Positions 10,906 to 23,667 are shown, counted from the first letter of the stretch. The stretch: 64,000 bases of DNA from Micropterus salmoides (GCF_014851395.1 NW_024043372.1:5283490-5347489), one strand, 5' to 3'. Notes: generated from the sequence alone by a model not told the origin. Program-made: numbers and translations.

Positions 10906-13229
10906 GCATTGTTAATTTAAGTTCAGCTCAGTTTTCCTGGTTTTTGCATTGCAATGCACTTTTAATGACGTATTTAAATTCCATTTGCAGGTGAATAAGA
11001 GCTGAATGTTGGCAGACTGAAGGAGGCTGTAGCAAATAATGGCTGTTATTAGTGCTGTCAGTGGGGTCTGCTTAGATCTGTTTGATGTGTGGCTGTAAAG
11101 GATGATGGAGCACATACACCTGGTGTTTCTCCAGACTGAGCTTAAGTATCTGCAAATACTGTCATTGCAGTTTGCCTGATTGGTATAGGGAAGCAGAGGG
11201 TTAAATTTTGAATAAAGTTAAAACGTGTGGGTTCACACATACAGACTCTGAAGCTGGGAGAGCGATCTGATGCTATTCATTTTAAAGGCCCAGGGCAGAC
11301 ACAGCACTTAAGCCTCAGTCTTTATGCAGTTTTTACAGTTACTACCGAGGTATTTGGCACTCAATTAGTGTGATGAACTTTGTTTTATCAGTGCTTGTTA
11401 TCATGCATCATTAAACGACAAGTTGCGACACGGCATTTTAATGGCATGACTGGTAGATGATTCACTCTCATCTGTGATATTGTACTGCTTTCTACTTTTA
11501 GGAATACTTTCTAGTCAACTAATTTATTTCCCATTCAGTTATATTTATACTGTTTTACTTGTGATCAGTTTAAGCAAACTTTTGGTAGGCTGATAAAATG
11601 CACTTATCGACAGGACTCGGCTGCTTCACTGTGGTTAATTATGCTAGCTCGATAGCTAACACCAGAGACATTTTTCTAACCCCCACAATCTTTATAATGA
11701 TAAATATGCCCTTTGTTTTCTTAGACACCACATATTGAATTGGAAAAAGGTGAAAAGAGGGATGTAGCTAGCATAAATGACAATGTGTCATGTTAAGTGT
11801 GGCTACTCACCAAAATGTATTTTCAGCAAATCCAGCCCACTCTGACAGGTATCAGACGTCTGATAGTCCTGCCTGTCACAGAGAGCTTTGGTCAAGAGAG
11901 TTTTTGTGGTCTCGTTGAAGATATAGCTCTCTCTCCTCTCCTACTCTCTCTTTATTTATTTCTTAACCCAACCTGTTGAGGCAAGTGGCTGCCCACCCTG
12001 AGTCTATGTTCCTCTTGAGTTGTTTCCTGTTAGAGGGAATTTTTCCTTACCATTCTCGCCATGTACTTGCTTGTTGAGGAAATGAATAAATACATAATAA
12101 ATGCTCCACTACGTTCACCAGCTAGTTTAACTGTGTCCATCTGAACTGCTGTACCAGTGTTAGGCAGTCAGTGCACAGTGGGTTCATCTGAGCTTTTTGG
12201 CGACAACCAATAAGTAAAGGTGACTTTAAACTAGAACAATGAGCTGAAGAGCTGGGTGATCATTCTCAACATGAGTGGACCCCTTTCAAATAATTTTATC
12301 AGAGTTCAGATTTATTTTTCATATAAAAAGCAATGTCAGTGTTATGAACATAATCGTATCTTATGTTTTGACCCCATGCTTCCATTTCCTGTTTGGGCTA
12401 AAAAAAAAGTTATGGATCCTGACTAAAATATTTGGAAATGATTGGCATACATTTTCACATTTTCTTTATCTTCATCTTTCCTTTAGTTGAGAAGCCCTTG
12501 TTAAACTTTTCAACAACATTCGACACAAACACTCTTTTCACTCTGCTGAGAAGTGAGTGCTGATGCTCTGATGTAAGTTTATAAAAGATTTTGCCCAATA
12601 TAGTTAAATTATAATGAAAACATTAACCAACTACATTTGTGTGTCATAAACATGCCTTCAACTCATAATGAGGCACATATGAAATGGTTTAAATGTCAGT
12701 CTGCACTCAACTGACACTTGACATCAAGCTGTGAGTTTAGTTCTATTATTTTACACTCCAGGTACAAACTCCAACAGCAGAGCTTCAATTTAAAATCCAG
12801 TTCTTCTTATTCCATCAGATGCTTCAAAGTCTTTGTCTCTCTGCAGAAGGTTATCATCAAAATAACCTTTGTGCACATCAAAGCATTGTATCGTAGCAGC
12901 AGCGGCTGATAGCCGTGCTGTGATCTGACCACAGTGGCTTTCCTGTCTCCCTCTCAGTCTCTCAGGCACAGGTCCATTTGAAGTCAGTCATTTGGCAGAA
13001 AACTAAACAAGCCCCCTGTTAACTACCTCATTTACTGCTGTTTACAGGCCAACTGCCTCGAAAACCACCAAACCGCTGCAGAGGCCTAGCTGCCCCATGA
13101 AACCCAAGAATGACTAACTTTAGAAAAACAGCTTTATACTTTGAACTGGACTCACTGCTGCTGGCAATGAAATATATTGTGTATTACTTCACCGAAGAGT
13201 TTGATTGTTCATATTTAAGCTAAAGAGTA
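10906..13229. other. Non-coding, no gene seen
   Basis: AT-rich sequence. A CT-rich patch lies at about 11920-11965. No conserved peptide or RNA gene was recognised. Confidence 0.5.
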
Positions 13230-13650
13230 GTAATGTCGGATTCAAGGTGTGGACTTGAGTCAGACTCAAGTCACCAATATGATGATTTTACTCGACTTGA
13301 CAAAATCAAAAAAGATTTGCAACTTAACTCAACTGACTTCACTTGGACTTGAGCTTTTTGACTTGAACTGTCTTGATATCCTTCCCAATCCTAAATGATG
13401 TAAAAAAAAAAAAAAAAAACGGTGTGCAGCGCATCAACACTTCATTTAATTCATGAAATGATGACATTTAATATTGAAAAAGCACCTCTGCCTTTTTTGT
13501 GGACAAGTTAATGCTTTATTAAATAAAGTTATTTTCATTAAACCCTGCTCAAATTATAAAATGGTATTAAATTTGGTGAAGAGCGTTTAGGACTTGAGAC
13601 TTACTTGTTACTTGTAAAACAATGACTTGGTCCCACCTCTTAAATATGGT
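13230..13650. repeat. Dispersed repeat rich in ACTTG motifs
   Basis: It contains many ACTTGAG, ACTTGAC and ACTTGG phrases and ends AATGACTTGGTCCCACCTCT, a pattern recalled from a common teleost non-autonomous DNA repeat. A run of about 18 A lies at 13402-13419. The terminal repeats could not be paired by eye. Confidence 0.5.
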
Positions 13651-13659
13651 CGCCCGGGG

Positions 13660-13740
13660 TGCCCCTGTGAGCATATTAGCATGTTGATGCATGAACAGTC
13701 TCAAAGAGCAATTTACATGGCTGTAGACTTGCATGGCAAA
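13660..13740. repeat. Fragment of the TTAGCATG-type dispersed repeat
   Basis: GTGAGCATATTAGCATGTTGATGC followed by CATGGCTGTAGACTTG resembles the better preserved copy at 17080-17780, which has TTAGCATGCTGATGTTAGC and CATGGCTGTAGACTCTTG in the same order. Confidence 0.5.
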
Positions 13741-14264
13741 ATGCAGCACATTTACCTGATGTTCTCAGTGATCTGCTACTGAGAAATGGTGCTTAGGTTT
13801 GTCAGATCCCAGCTGTTCAGTTCACATTGTCACGGCAGTCCAAAAACAATGAGGTGAAACAACATGACAAACGCCAAGCCAGATGCTCCATCATCGGTGC
13901 TGTAGTTTGAACCTGACCAAAGTTAAGGACTCCGGCTTTACAATCTGATTTGTGACTTCCTGAGCTGTAAGAGAGAACATTCGCCACCAGTGAACACATG
14001 AGAAACGCAAATATTGAGGAGGATTTTAACAAATGGAGTGAATCAACTGGGTCTCAGTTTGGGGGTTGGGGAACGGGAAACTTTCTTGCAGCCAGACAGT
14101 CGACACAAGACAGCTGTGTTTCTGTCGAAAACCTTCGCTTTGTGCAATCGTGCAAAAACGTCACTTTCATCATCTTAAAACATTTGTTGTGCAGTCCACG
14201 AGGAAACACAGATGTTACGGGCACAAATACTGCGTATGCATTTAGCCTTGGTTTGTAACTAATA

Positions 14265-14613
14265 AGAGCTGAAACAATTACTCAATTAAATAATCATTCA
14301 ACAGAAAATTGATCAGCAATTGGTAATTTATTAATAGTTTTAGAATTTAGCATACTGCCAAACATTCTCTGGCTCCAACTTCACAAATGTGAGGGTTTGC
14401 CTGAACGTCTTTCATTACAGTAAACTATATATTTTGTTTTTTTTTCATTGTTGGTCGGACAAAACAAGCAATTTGATTATGCCACCTTGGGGTTTGGGGT
14501 GTAATGTGCATGTTCACTTTTTTCACATTTTACTGACAAAAGCTCAATAGATTAATCAAGAAATTAATAGGCAGACTTATCACTGATAAACATAAATCAC
14601 TGGCTGCAGCTCT
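14265..14613. mobile_element. MITE, short non-autonomous DNA transposon
   Basis: The ends are imperfect inverted repeats: AGAGCTGAAAC on the left, and the reverse complement of AGAGCTGCAGC on the right. The interior has the phrases TTCTCTGGCTCCAAC and GTTGGTCGGACAAAACAAGC, plus many AATTAAT stretches, as in an abundant teleost MITE. It contains no coding capacity. The target duplication is not clear. Confidence 0.7.
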
Positions 14614-17079
14614 ACAACAAACATACTGCATATACTGTAAATGCTTATGAAACAGCTAATATTAGCCGTTAGCTGTGTCTTATACCTGTTTATACTGTTT
14701 ATATTACATTTATTGTTGTAATTTGTAATTGATGCTACATTAGTGACCATGCCTCCTTTGAAAAGGAGATTTTAATATCAGTTAAACTTTTACCTGGTTA
14801 AATACAAGAAGGTTCAAATATATCTCACATAGTCTCTAACAGCAACATCAGACATTCTGAGGATGTGGAACCAAATTACACAACTTTTCTAGTATAGGCA
14901 CAATGTCATACCAAAGCAAGATGACATCATAACGTACCTTAAACTGTCTGATGCTTTGCTAGTCTTACTTTTTGCAGTGAGGACAAACATAAAAGAGAGA
15001 AAAGGAGGGACAGAGAAACTGGGACGAAGATAGCTAAGCAAAGAAAGGGGAGACATAGTTATCTTTTATCTGAATTAAATTAAAGCTCTGATGAGAGGAC
15101 TTTAACAAATGTGTGGACCGATGGAGTCAGAGAGTGATTAGATACTGAACCCCGCCTGAAGCCTGAAGGTGAAAGGTCGGCTCTCTGTCTCCTGTCGGGG
15201 CGCTGCAGACCTCAGCTCTGGACTTGACCCGCGTCTCCTTGGAGGTTTTAACGGTGTGGGTGGTAAACACATCAGCAAGCACGCACTCATGCATGCAGGC
15301 ACTTACATACACAGTAATATCACACATGCACTCACACACATACTGACACTCCTGGTTTAATCCCGTGAAGCACTTCTCTGAATTTACGCTCTCTGCAGAT
15401 TAAAATCTTTCTAGTAAGTAATTCAATCCCTCCTTCAGACACTCGGCCACACAGAGCAGGGCAGAAGAAAGAAATCAACTCTGGTGGGCAGCAGAAATAA
15501 TGAAATTCTTACTTGCTCCATTTACACTGGAATGTGTCTTAAACCCTGTAATGAATCAATCACAATCTGAGTTGAGGTGCATCAAAATGTTCATACGAGA
15601 AGCAGAGCTGTAGAGTTTGATCCTGTGTGCAGCGTTTAAGAGGAGTAACGCAATTAATCGTTTGATTTATAAGATGATGCCTAACCAATGGTCAAAACCC
15701 CAAAGATAAAAAGTTTACTCGCACAAAATACAAAGAAAAGATGCAAGAAAAGAAGCAAATCCTTAAAATTGAGAGTGTGGAACGAGGGAACGTTTGAAGT
15801 TTAAAAAAGTGACAGAAAGCAAACAATCTGAGAACAAACAAGAATGAATGAGAAAGTGGGGGAGAGGCAGTGGAAAGAACAAAGACAGTAAAGGAGAGAA
15901 ATAAAACTTTCGACTTTTGTTTGTTTCATGGCAAAGCAGAAATAAATAACCATCAGACACTCAGCAGATCATCTACTGTGGAGTTTTCAGTCTCATTTCC
16001 TCCTCTGCATGTCTCCTTTTCATTCATCCATTACATCAAACTCAAACATCCGAATCAGGCAACAGTAAACACAAGAAACAACAGGATGACTGTGTTATTG
16101 CATTCTCATGTGTAAAAATTGCTTTTTAATCCACCATGGGTCTAATTTGACGAATCATTTAGATGTTCCTACAACTTTTTGGTTGAAAAAAGGGGCGTAA
16201 TGTCACAAATGTGTGCTTCGGTCTTCACTTTTCAGGATACCATCCTGCTTGAAGTTTTTGTTTCTTTTCTAAACATCACCTACAATACATGTCAAGTTTC
16301 TGAAGGCCGTGATGAATAAACCCAACAGTTAGAAAGCTAAATAAATCTGCTGTTCACTCAGCATTCCTTCTGCAAGAATTATGATTCATTAAAGGCTCTG
16401 ACGTCTCAAACAGAAGCATTATTCATACAGCTATCATTCATCTGTTTAAATTATTCTAATGATGATGAATAGGGACTCCCTACACACACACACATTTCTT
16501 TAAAGAAATGTTTTCTTTTACTAATCTGATTTCATGGATCAACATCACCTGCTGCACCCAAATCACTTCAATCTGTTCATCAGCAGGAGTTTGGTTTAAC
16601 TATGAGGAGATGACAGAGGTGCTGCAACAACTGGAAAACCCGGGAAGACAATGTGTGGTCTGTATTTATTATATAGGCTACTGTTTTAGTCCTCATCATA
16701 CATCTACCTTTGATCACCACTGCTGAGCACAAATAATGTGTCTCAACTGATTGGTGTTTATTCAGTTGGAGATGACAGCCCAGCAAGTGAAGAAAGGGTT
16801 TATGTTAATATCATGGGTAAAGGGCTGTCAATCACTCATACAGCACAGCCATCTTTAAAAGCTGCCTGTCAAAACGTTGGATATGAGGCTCCTTTCATTT
16901 TGTATTATTTCAAGAAATGTGGTTCCGGTAAGAATGGACCAAATATAACACAGATCGTGTCAACCTTTCTACTCGCTTCCTGAACTAATGTGATAAATTA
17001 TATTTTTGTTATTACTTTCATAGAGGGCAGATTTTTACAGATGGATATATTGGTGTGTGGATTGGTCCTCTGCTTTGGT
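14614..17079. other. Non-coding, no gene seen
   Basis: AT-rich sequence with short frames only. A GC-richer patch at about 15150-15260 was examined on both strands and gave no recognised protein. It does not resemble other angiopoietin exons. Confidence 0.45.
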
Positions 17080-17780
17080 CCAGACTGAAATAGCTATACA
17101 GCTGTTGGATAAATTGCCATGAAATGTTGGACCTGATACCTCCTGTAGCGCTGATGGCAGGTCAGAGTTTTTTCTCATCCAAGATGGATTGGGATGAAAT
17201 GTTATACAGATGTGTACAGATGAATTTATTTTCCATCTACCACTTTACGTTGATTTAGGACTTGAAAAGCCAATGACGTTCCTCTCAGCCTCAGCTAAAT
17301 ACCACCATTTTAGCATTGTCACTGTGAGTGTTAGCATGCTGATGTTAGCATTTCAACACATTCTCATCTCAATGCGTCATAACTGACGCTTTCAGACAGC
17401 GTGACAAAGCGTAAGGATTTTACGCTAAAGGTACCCTTCAGCGTCCGTATGAAACACCCCTGTTTCCTACGTTGCAATAACACTGCGCAGCTGTAGGGTT
17501 AGCCGGTCGACATGCATACATTCAGTGACTTAGGTTTAGGTACTAACATTTCTGATGGTTGTGGTAAGGGTAGGGGCTTCGGGGGGCTGTCAACACCTTT
17601 ATCACGAACGTAGCTAGCTAGGGTTAGGGTTCCGGAAGCGTCAAAAGGTACCCTTTAGCATCAAATAACTACGCTTTGAGATGAGAACGGGCTCCAACAC
17701 GTTCTCATCTCAATGCCCTGCTGTGTCTACGTACAGCGTCACAGAGCTGCTAGCATGGCTGTAGACTCTTGTCTGAAGTT
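17080..17780. repeat. Dispersed teleost repeat, interrupted by a MITE
   Basis: Phrases such as GGATAAATTGCCATGAAATG, AAGCCAATGACGTTCC, TTAGCATGCTGATGTTAGC and, after the insertion, CATGGCTGTAGACTCTTG occur in the order expected of a common fish repeat. The block 17361-17687 is a separate insertion. No protein-coding capacity. Confidence 0.6.
17361..17687. mobile_element. MITE with TTCTCATCTCAA termini
   Basis: Left end TTCTCATCTCAATGCGT (17361-17377) and right end ACGCTTTGAGATGAGAA (17671-17687) are inverted repeats matching at 16 of 17 positions. A second partial left-type terminus (GTTCTCATCTCAATG) follows at about 17702, suggesting either a tandem partial copy or an insertion next to an older one. 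Length is about 327 bp with no ORF. Confidence 0.75.
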
Positions 17781-18321
17781 GTAGGCAGCAGCAATGTTTC
17801 CATTTAACATTTTTTATGCACATTTTGAAGTATCACATTAGAAAAGTTTGATGGAAACGGCAAAATTCAAAAACTTTTAAGGCTTGCTCAAGGAGGTTTT
17901 TGTCTTTCTAAGTTCTGAGGTAGCAAATATGTCACTCACGACTGATCAGCTGTTTCTGCTGTCGGTGTCTTGCCGGATATCCCCATAACGCGCGGAGACA
18001 TGGCTGGTAGCAGTTTGCCCACTGGAAACACATTCCTGAGGATCTCTCTCCGTTTTTCTGAGATCAATGGTCCTCAGGTCCATGCGACTGGTTTTGTTTC
18101 CGGTTTGCAACCCGTGCTACTTGTTTATTACAGCCATGTGTAACGTTAACTTCTGACGTAACTGCGTTTGCTGTACCTCGGTATATTTGCTCCAAAGCAG
18201 CTGATGGAAATGCTTTTCGCATTTATTTATTACTTATTACTTTTTTGCGACATTTCAAAAGTTTGCTTAAAATTTGCTTCATAATCAGATGGAAACATGG
18301 CTAGTGTAAAGGCTTTTATAT

Positions 18322-18512
18322 TCATTTTATCTGACGCTTTTATCCAAAGCGACTTACAATTGTTATATGTGTCAGAGGTTACACGCTTCTGGGGCAATAA
18401 GGGGTTAAATTTCTTGCTCAGAGACTCAGTGGTAGATGTCGCAGGGGGAATCAAACCTGGTTCTCCCACACCAAATGCACCTGTCTTATCCACTGTTCCA
18501 GTGTCACCCTGT
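18322..18512 (-). mobile_element. tRNA-derived SINE with L2-like tail
   Basis: On the minus strand it starts with a tRNA-like head containing a B-box-like GGTTTGATTCCCC and a central TGAGCAAGAAATTTAACCCC-like block. It ends in AAGTCGCTTTGGATAAAAGC, the tail shared with L2-type LINEs. Sister copies are at 23475-23667 and 38244-38444. Confidence 0.75.
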
Positions 18513-19273
18513 GAGTTTTAATGGCTATAAACTCACACTTGATCCTTCATATCATGACAAAGTGGTACATTTTTCATGGCAGCATATCAATTACTTTGTA
18601 CAGTACGAATTATCTGCAGTACTTCTGCAGGATAAATGAGAGGTAATGGGGTAAAAAGGTTTTACAATGGCTCTCACTACACACCGTGGAGTCACAGTGC
18701 CAGTGAAACCACAGATGGAGGAATTATAGTTTGTTAGGACAACAGGAGGGAAAGCACTGACTGATTGAAACCAGCTGCCACTCATCCAGAGTCATAACCC
18801 CAAACTTTGATCTCTATCCTACAGATGACCGAGCAAGAAAATTTAGCTTGTTACAGTCTAAAATAACAATGTTTTAATCTTCACTGCAAACACAGCTGCT
18901 GAAGCTACATGTGTGTTAAATCCTGAGTCACAGTGCTGGTCGGCGTTCAACACACATTTCCTTATTGTTTTGTTTCTCCAGGTCTATTGAGGGGTTAAAC
19001 GGTCCAGGACAGGGCATTCTTCAACAGCATTTGACAACACACATGTGATTGCCATTTTAATACTCCAATGCACTCTTGTTTTATGTTTTATGTTCAGCCT
19101 CTAATCAGGGTGTGATGTTTTGGTCTGACAGAAGGTTCTGTTGAACGTTCAAGTACCAAAACATTCATGAATTCCTTCATCTGTCCAACTGTCAACCTTA
19201 CATCATACTGAGGTGAGTAAAAGATTTATGGTCTTTAAAGAAGGAAAAGAGAAGAAGACAGTCTGTCTCTTAC
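18513..19273. other. Proximal part of angiopoietin-like intron 1
   Basis: Non-coding sequence just downstream (minus strand) of the splice donor of the angiopoietin-1-like first coding exon. No second exon was recognised here. Confidence 0.55.
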
Positions 19274-19651
19274 CTTCTGCAACCACTGCGTGTTGTTCTC
19301 CATTGTGCTCTCCAGGTGCTGCAGTTTCTGAGCTGACCATCCACTGTCTACTGGCGGCAAGTCTCTCTGCACGACACTCGACCCGCCGCGAGGTCCTCCG
19401 GCCTGGCAGGCATCCAATTCCGGCAGGATGAAGGTGTAGCTGCACTGGCCATGTTGGATGCGGTGAAACCTCCTTTTCTTTTCCGCACTTCCTCCTCCAC
19501 TGCCGCCGTTGCCGCCACCTCCTCCTCTTCTCTGGCTTCTGGCAGCTCCTCCTCGTTCTGCACTCGCAACACCGGCTGCATCAGCAACAACTAACAAAGT
19601 CCAAAGCAGCAGAAGCACCAGCAACCCCTGGCTGAGATTTAAGTCTTTCAT
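19274..19651 (-). CDS. angpt1: Angiopoietin-1-like, first coding exon (partial gene)
   Basis: This is the first coding exon of a secreted Tie2-ligand-type angiopoietin. The first in-frame ATG (19651-19649) opens a Leu-rich signal peptide (MKDLNLSQ, then about 18 hydrophobic residues ending near VADAAG). A Gly/Ser-rich stretch and a basic KKRR follow. Next comes RIQHGQCSYTFILPELDAC, the conserved two-cysteine motif that starts the superclustering region, then SAQKLQHLE and MENNTQWLQK. The exon ends at 19274 with a GT donor (GTAAGA on the minus strand), the expected point after the QWLQK motif. RIQHGQC and FILPE favour ANGPT1 over ANGPT2 (usually VQHGSC, FLLPE) and ANGPT4. The coiled-coil and fibrinogen-like exons were not found and should lie beyond position 1. 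The Gly-rich insert is longer than I recall in mammals. The paralogue assignment is by motif only. Confidence 0.82.
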
Positions 19652-20435
19652 GACTTCAACTGTATCAAAGTGTGTTCTCTCTGTGCGAAGAGGGTCAAGA
19701 GAAGCTTGTGCCCACTTTGACCACAATACACTTTATGAAAACATCTGTGTGCAGGACAGAACAGGTCACTCACAAGTCTCTGCACCTACCACTTAATCCA
19801 TGAGGTCTGATTCTGCACCGAGTCCCTTTTGCTTGTTCTGCTGAACTTCAGGAGATAACTTCACTTCTGGATCACACTTTTTTGCAATGCAGGAAAAGAG
19901 AGCAACACCTGTTCTGTGGTCTCACTGATTTGTCTCCCATTCCCTCTTCACTTGAAGATGTACATTAGATGATTTTGTCAATCGATGGGATTCATCTCCT
20001 TTCTTCCTCCTTCTCCTTATTTTGTTCTTGGGTCTTAATGTTTTTAATCTGTGGTCGAGTTCGTCTTGTTGATGAAGATTTTTCAGGATGGGTCCATTGG
20101 CCTTGGCAGGTCTTTCATGCCTTCCTTAAAAATCCCTCCCGAAAATATGGATGGAGAGAAAGCTAAGTTGGTAGAAAGTGTTGTGGGAATAGTGACTGTC
20201 CAAACTGACAGGTAGAATGAAAAAAGATAAAGATGTTTAAATGCAAGGTGAGAACAACAGAAAAAGAGATTTAAAGTTGCATCTAAATGAAAGATGACCA
20301 CTCAATGCTCAGATATCCAGGAATAAAAGAAAACAGAAAATTAGAGTAAAGTTTTCCTTCCATCCTTCTCTGGTGGCTCCAGTTTCAGAAGTGGCTGAAG
20401 AGAAATACTTCTGCCCCCTTCTTATCTGGGGCTGG
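19652..20435. other. angpt1: 5' flank / likely 5'UTR and promoter side of the angiopoietin-like gene
   Basis: Sequence upstream of the minus-strand start codon. The reading frame stays open for about 25 codons above the ATG but has no earlier ATG, so the signal-peptide Met is the natural start. No clear TATA box or transcription start could be fixed. Confidence 0.4.
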
Positions 20436-20770
20436 CTGAGAAAAGAAAGAATGAGCGAGGGAGGGAAGAGGGGCAGGAGGAGGAGGAGGAGGAGGAGAGA
20501 AAAGAAGAAGGAGAGGGAGGAGTGGAGGGACAGGAGACCTGAGGGAGGTCTATTAGAGTACCCTCTCTATTTGTGGGCTGAGAGGATAAGAAAGCAGGGA
20601 GAAAGGAATTAGAAGTAGCCAGAAAAAGAAAAAGTGGAAGATTAAGGGAATTAAAAGGAGGAGAGACAAACACTGAGGAAAGAGAGGACAAAAAAAGAAA
20701 CTAAACTGCTGACAGACAGAGAGAAAGCAGAAAGAAATGGGCAGATAGAAGAAGAAAGAGATCTAAACGG
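20436..20770. repeat. Long purine-rich (GGA/GAA) tract
   Basis: About 330 bp, most of it A and G on the plus strand, including seven GGA trinucleotides in a row near 20477-20500. It lies about 0.8-1.1 kb upstream of the angiopoietin-like ATG, so the transcribed strand sense would be pyrimidine-rich. Open frames across it are compositional artefacts. Confidence 0.7.
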
Positions 20771-23474
20771 GGTCTAGAAGCTGCTGTAATCTTCTTTCCT
20801 AACTGATCTTGCAGTTCTGAAGTAAATCCCAATGCCTTGTATGGTCATTCCTACTGAGTCAGCAACTGGAAGCTGGAGATTTAACTCAGACTCTAAACAC
20901 AGCCATGGTCTGGGGCATCATGGGAGATCAAGGGGCCAAAGCAAACCATGTAGTCCACATACATTTGGTTTACAAAGCGTCTTACTCTCTCTGTACCTTC
21001 TCACAGCCTCTCATTGTCCTGCTGCTCTTCACTCTACATGGAAATAGATACAAAGATTGGTTCCAGACAGATGGCTTGATCCCAAGCTTACGACACATAA
21101 GCTCTACATGTGGGGGGACAATGTGAGTTGGCAGTTATTGAGTTTATTTGCACAGCGATAAACTGTTCTGCAGAAGTTGACTGATACGAATACAGATAAA
21201 ATTCTTTGATAGAAACAGAGCAATAAGAGACACACTTACAGATTTGTGCAAGACGATAAATGTGTCATCTCAACTTGAAAAACTGTATGGAAGCAAAGAC
21301 ACAAAGAGCAACACGAGGTTTCTGTTCTGAAGATGAGTTCCTCTGCTGGTCAAAGAGAACACCAAGATTAAAAGTTGCTCTCATGTAACCACCACCCACT
21401 TATTTATTTTGACATAATACAGTGTTATTTTCAGCCAGCTTGACCTCAGTCTACTGTTACTGTTGTGCTGCGGCATACATCTTCATTTTGGCGGGGCCCG
21501 GGTCGCTCACTTAATGTTACCCAATTGGTCCTTTGGGGGAGAGCAGAGGGGTTACGCAGCGAATGGCTTCTGCCCCCAACTGGAGATCATTCTCATGGGA
21601 ACAGGGGTGGACAGAGAGCCTGGCACACAGAGCTGCGATACATAGAGTGGGTGTTCCTGCTCCAAACCCTCTTATTGCATTGTTTTATATTTGTTTTAAA
21701 AGGGGGAAATGTTTGATTGAAATATTATATAAACAGACTCTTATATTAAGTTAAAAAGCCTCTTGTGCACTTGTCTGAGACATCTGATGCTCATTTCATC
21801 GTCACACCGGCATTAGCCAAAATTTCAGATTTTTAATAAATCTTTTTATACTTCTCCCAACTGCGCAGCAGGTTTTAATTATATCCTGACAGTTTTTATG
21901 CAAGTGTTAGTGATGATATCTTCATGAGCTCTGGCCTAACGGTTGTTAGAAGATAAAAATGTTTAGTGTAAAGTCAGAGCTGCAAAACTGATTAGCTACT
22001 TTTCAGTCTGTTCCAGTGTTCATTGGTCAACAATTGACAGAGAACTGACATGCAACAAATGTCCCCAGTGGGAATCAAACTGTGGACATATTAGTTCTGT
22101 GCTATCTTCAATCTTTTTTTTTTTTTTTAGCTTGGCTACATTATTAGTCTTAATTTAACAGTTGATTTGGGTCAGGAGTAGCTAAGCTTAGGTTAATGCT
22201 TTATCGGTGATTGAGAAATGCTGTGTTTTGGTCTGGAGGGATTCCATATTGGTACCAAATGCGGCCAGAAGGAGACTTATCCAAAAAATGATGTGTGGGA
22301 ATGAGGGAAAAAGAATTCTCTTGAAATTTAGTTTGCAGCCATTGAAATCACATCCTATCTAATAAAAGTTATCACTTTTGAGTGTCTTTATGACATTTTG
22401 GTGCATTAAAAAGAATCAGCACCAGCTGTCTGTATGCCAAAGGAGATGAGGAGGACATATGAGATATTTCTGTGCTCTCCGGTTCTGTGTCCTGGTGTAT
22501 TTGTATTTTCTACTATTCAGGCTCATATGAGGAATAACAGAGGGCACATGAGTCATGAACCAGCCCCTTTCACCTTCCCTCTGTGGGAACGGACAGACGA
22601 ATGAGGATGTGTTTTTTTATTCCGGGATTTGAGTTCAGCTATGTCTGTTTCTGTCCTCTTTTTTCTTCCTTTCTAAACATGATATTTGTCTCAGTTACCA
22701 CATTACGGTTTGGTAGTTTGGTCATCTGATGACAGTTTTCACAATTAAAGACTACTGGTTCAATTACTGAATGATTCAGGTTGTGTAGAAACTTATAGGT
22801 GGTGTGAGATAAGTTGACTGAGAAGGAAATGGTCATTTAATCAAAAATGAGTTTGATTTGTTCACTGTGAACTCTCACACCATGCATTCATTATTGTGAT
22901 TTTGCTTTTCTGTTTCTACGACGGACTTGCTTTTTAATATCTGATGATATTTGGTAATGTTGTTCCTCCTCCATGAGTAATGCCAAAAAAGATAACTTCA
23001 GATTAAGTGTCAGAGAGACAGAGGACATGAGAGACGGGTGAAAAAACAGATGCAGTGAAGAAGAAACAGACAAACTAAGGAGGACTGTGGAGACGAATCC
23101 ACTACTACAATCTGCAGAATCACTTATTACCCAAAGTGACAAAGTGCTTTTGTGTGTTCATGTTTACACTGTTGAAATGACAAACTCTGTTATTGTCATT
23201 ATTGCTGGTAGTACAGTGACTGTGGCAAAGACTCAGATTGATTCAATAACAGAAAACACACAGATAGATTCAATCTGTCCATGCATTGTGTTTGCAGGGA
23301 CGTGATTTTATTGTATTACTAACCCCTTGGGGAAATCTACAAGCAACGATAAGATTATGATATGTTTTAATATACATATTAAATAAACTAGAAATATAAT
23401 GTAATGAATCTGAAATGGGACATGGTGCAAAATTTGAATTGAGTACCTTTGCTTTTGGTACTTGAAATATTATA
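20771..23474. other. Non-coding, no gene seen
   Basis: A poly-T run lies at about 22110-22128. A GC-richer patch at 21460-21640 was read in all frames without recognising a protein. Phrases near 22030-22080 (ACATGCAACAAATG, TGGGAATCAAAC) suggest a decayed SINE or other repeat. Confidence 0.45.
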
Positions 23475-23667
23475 TGTGGGTGGTGATGGTGCAGTGCATA
23501 AGAAATTGGATAAGACACATGCCTTTGGTTACAGACCAAGGTTCGATTCCCACTGTGACACAATGTGTCCCTGAGCAAAACACTTAACCTCTAGTTGCTC
23601 CAGAGACCTACAAACTCTGACATATAGAAAAATTGCAAGTCTCTTTGGATAAAAGCGTCAGCTAAAT
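23475..23667 (+). mobile_element. tRNA-derived SINE with L2-like tail
   Basis: The head has an A-box-like GATGGTGCAGTGCATAAG and a B-box GGTTCGATTCCC. These are followed by TCCCTGAGCAAAACACTTAA and the 3' tail CTCTTTGGATAAAAGCGTCA. It is not a tRNA gene, because no cloverleaf continues past the B box. Confidence 0.8.

Noticed and set aside
15127..15360. GC-richer patch as a candidate angiopoietin exon
   Set aside because: None of the frames shows the coiled-coil or fibrinogen-like motifs expected of later exons.
19203..19445. 80-codon minus-strand frame overlapping the angiopoietin exon
   Set aside because: Out-of-frame shadow of the real exon, without signal peptide or the RIQHGQC motif.
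23475..23560. Possible tRNA gene (A and B boxes)
   Set aside because: The boxes belong to a SINE head; the sequence continues into a SINE body and L2-like tail.
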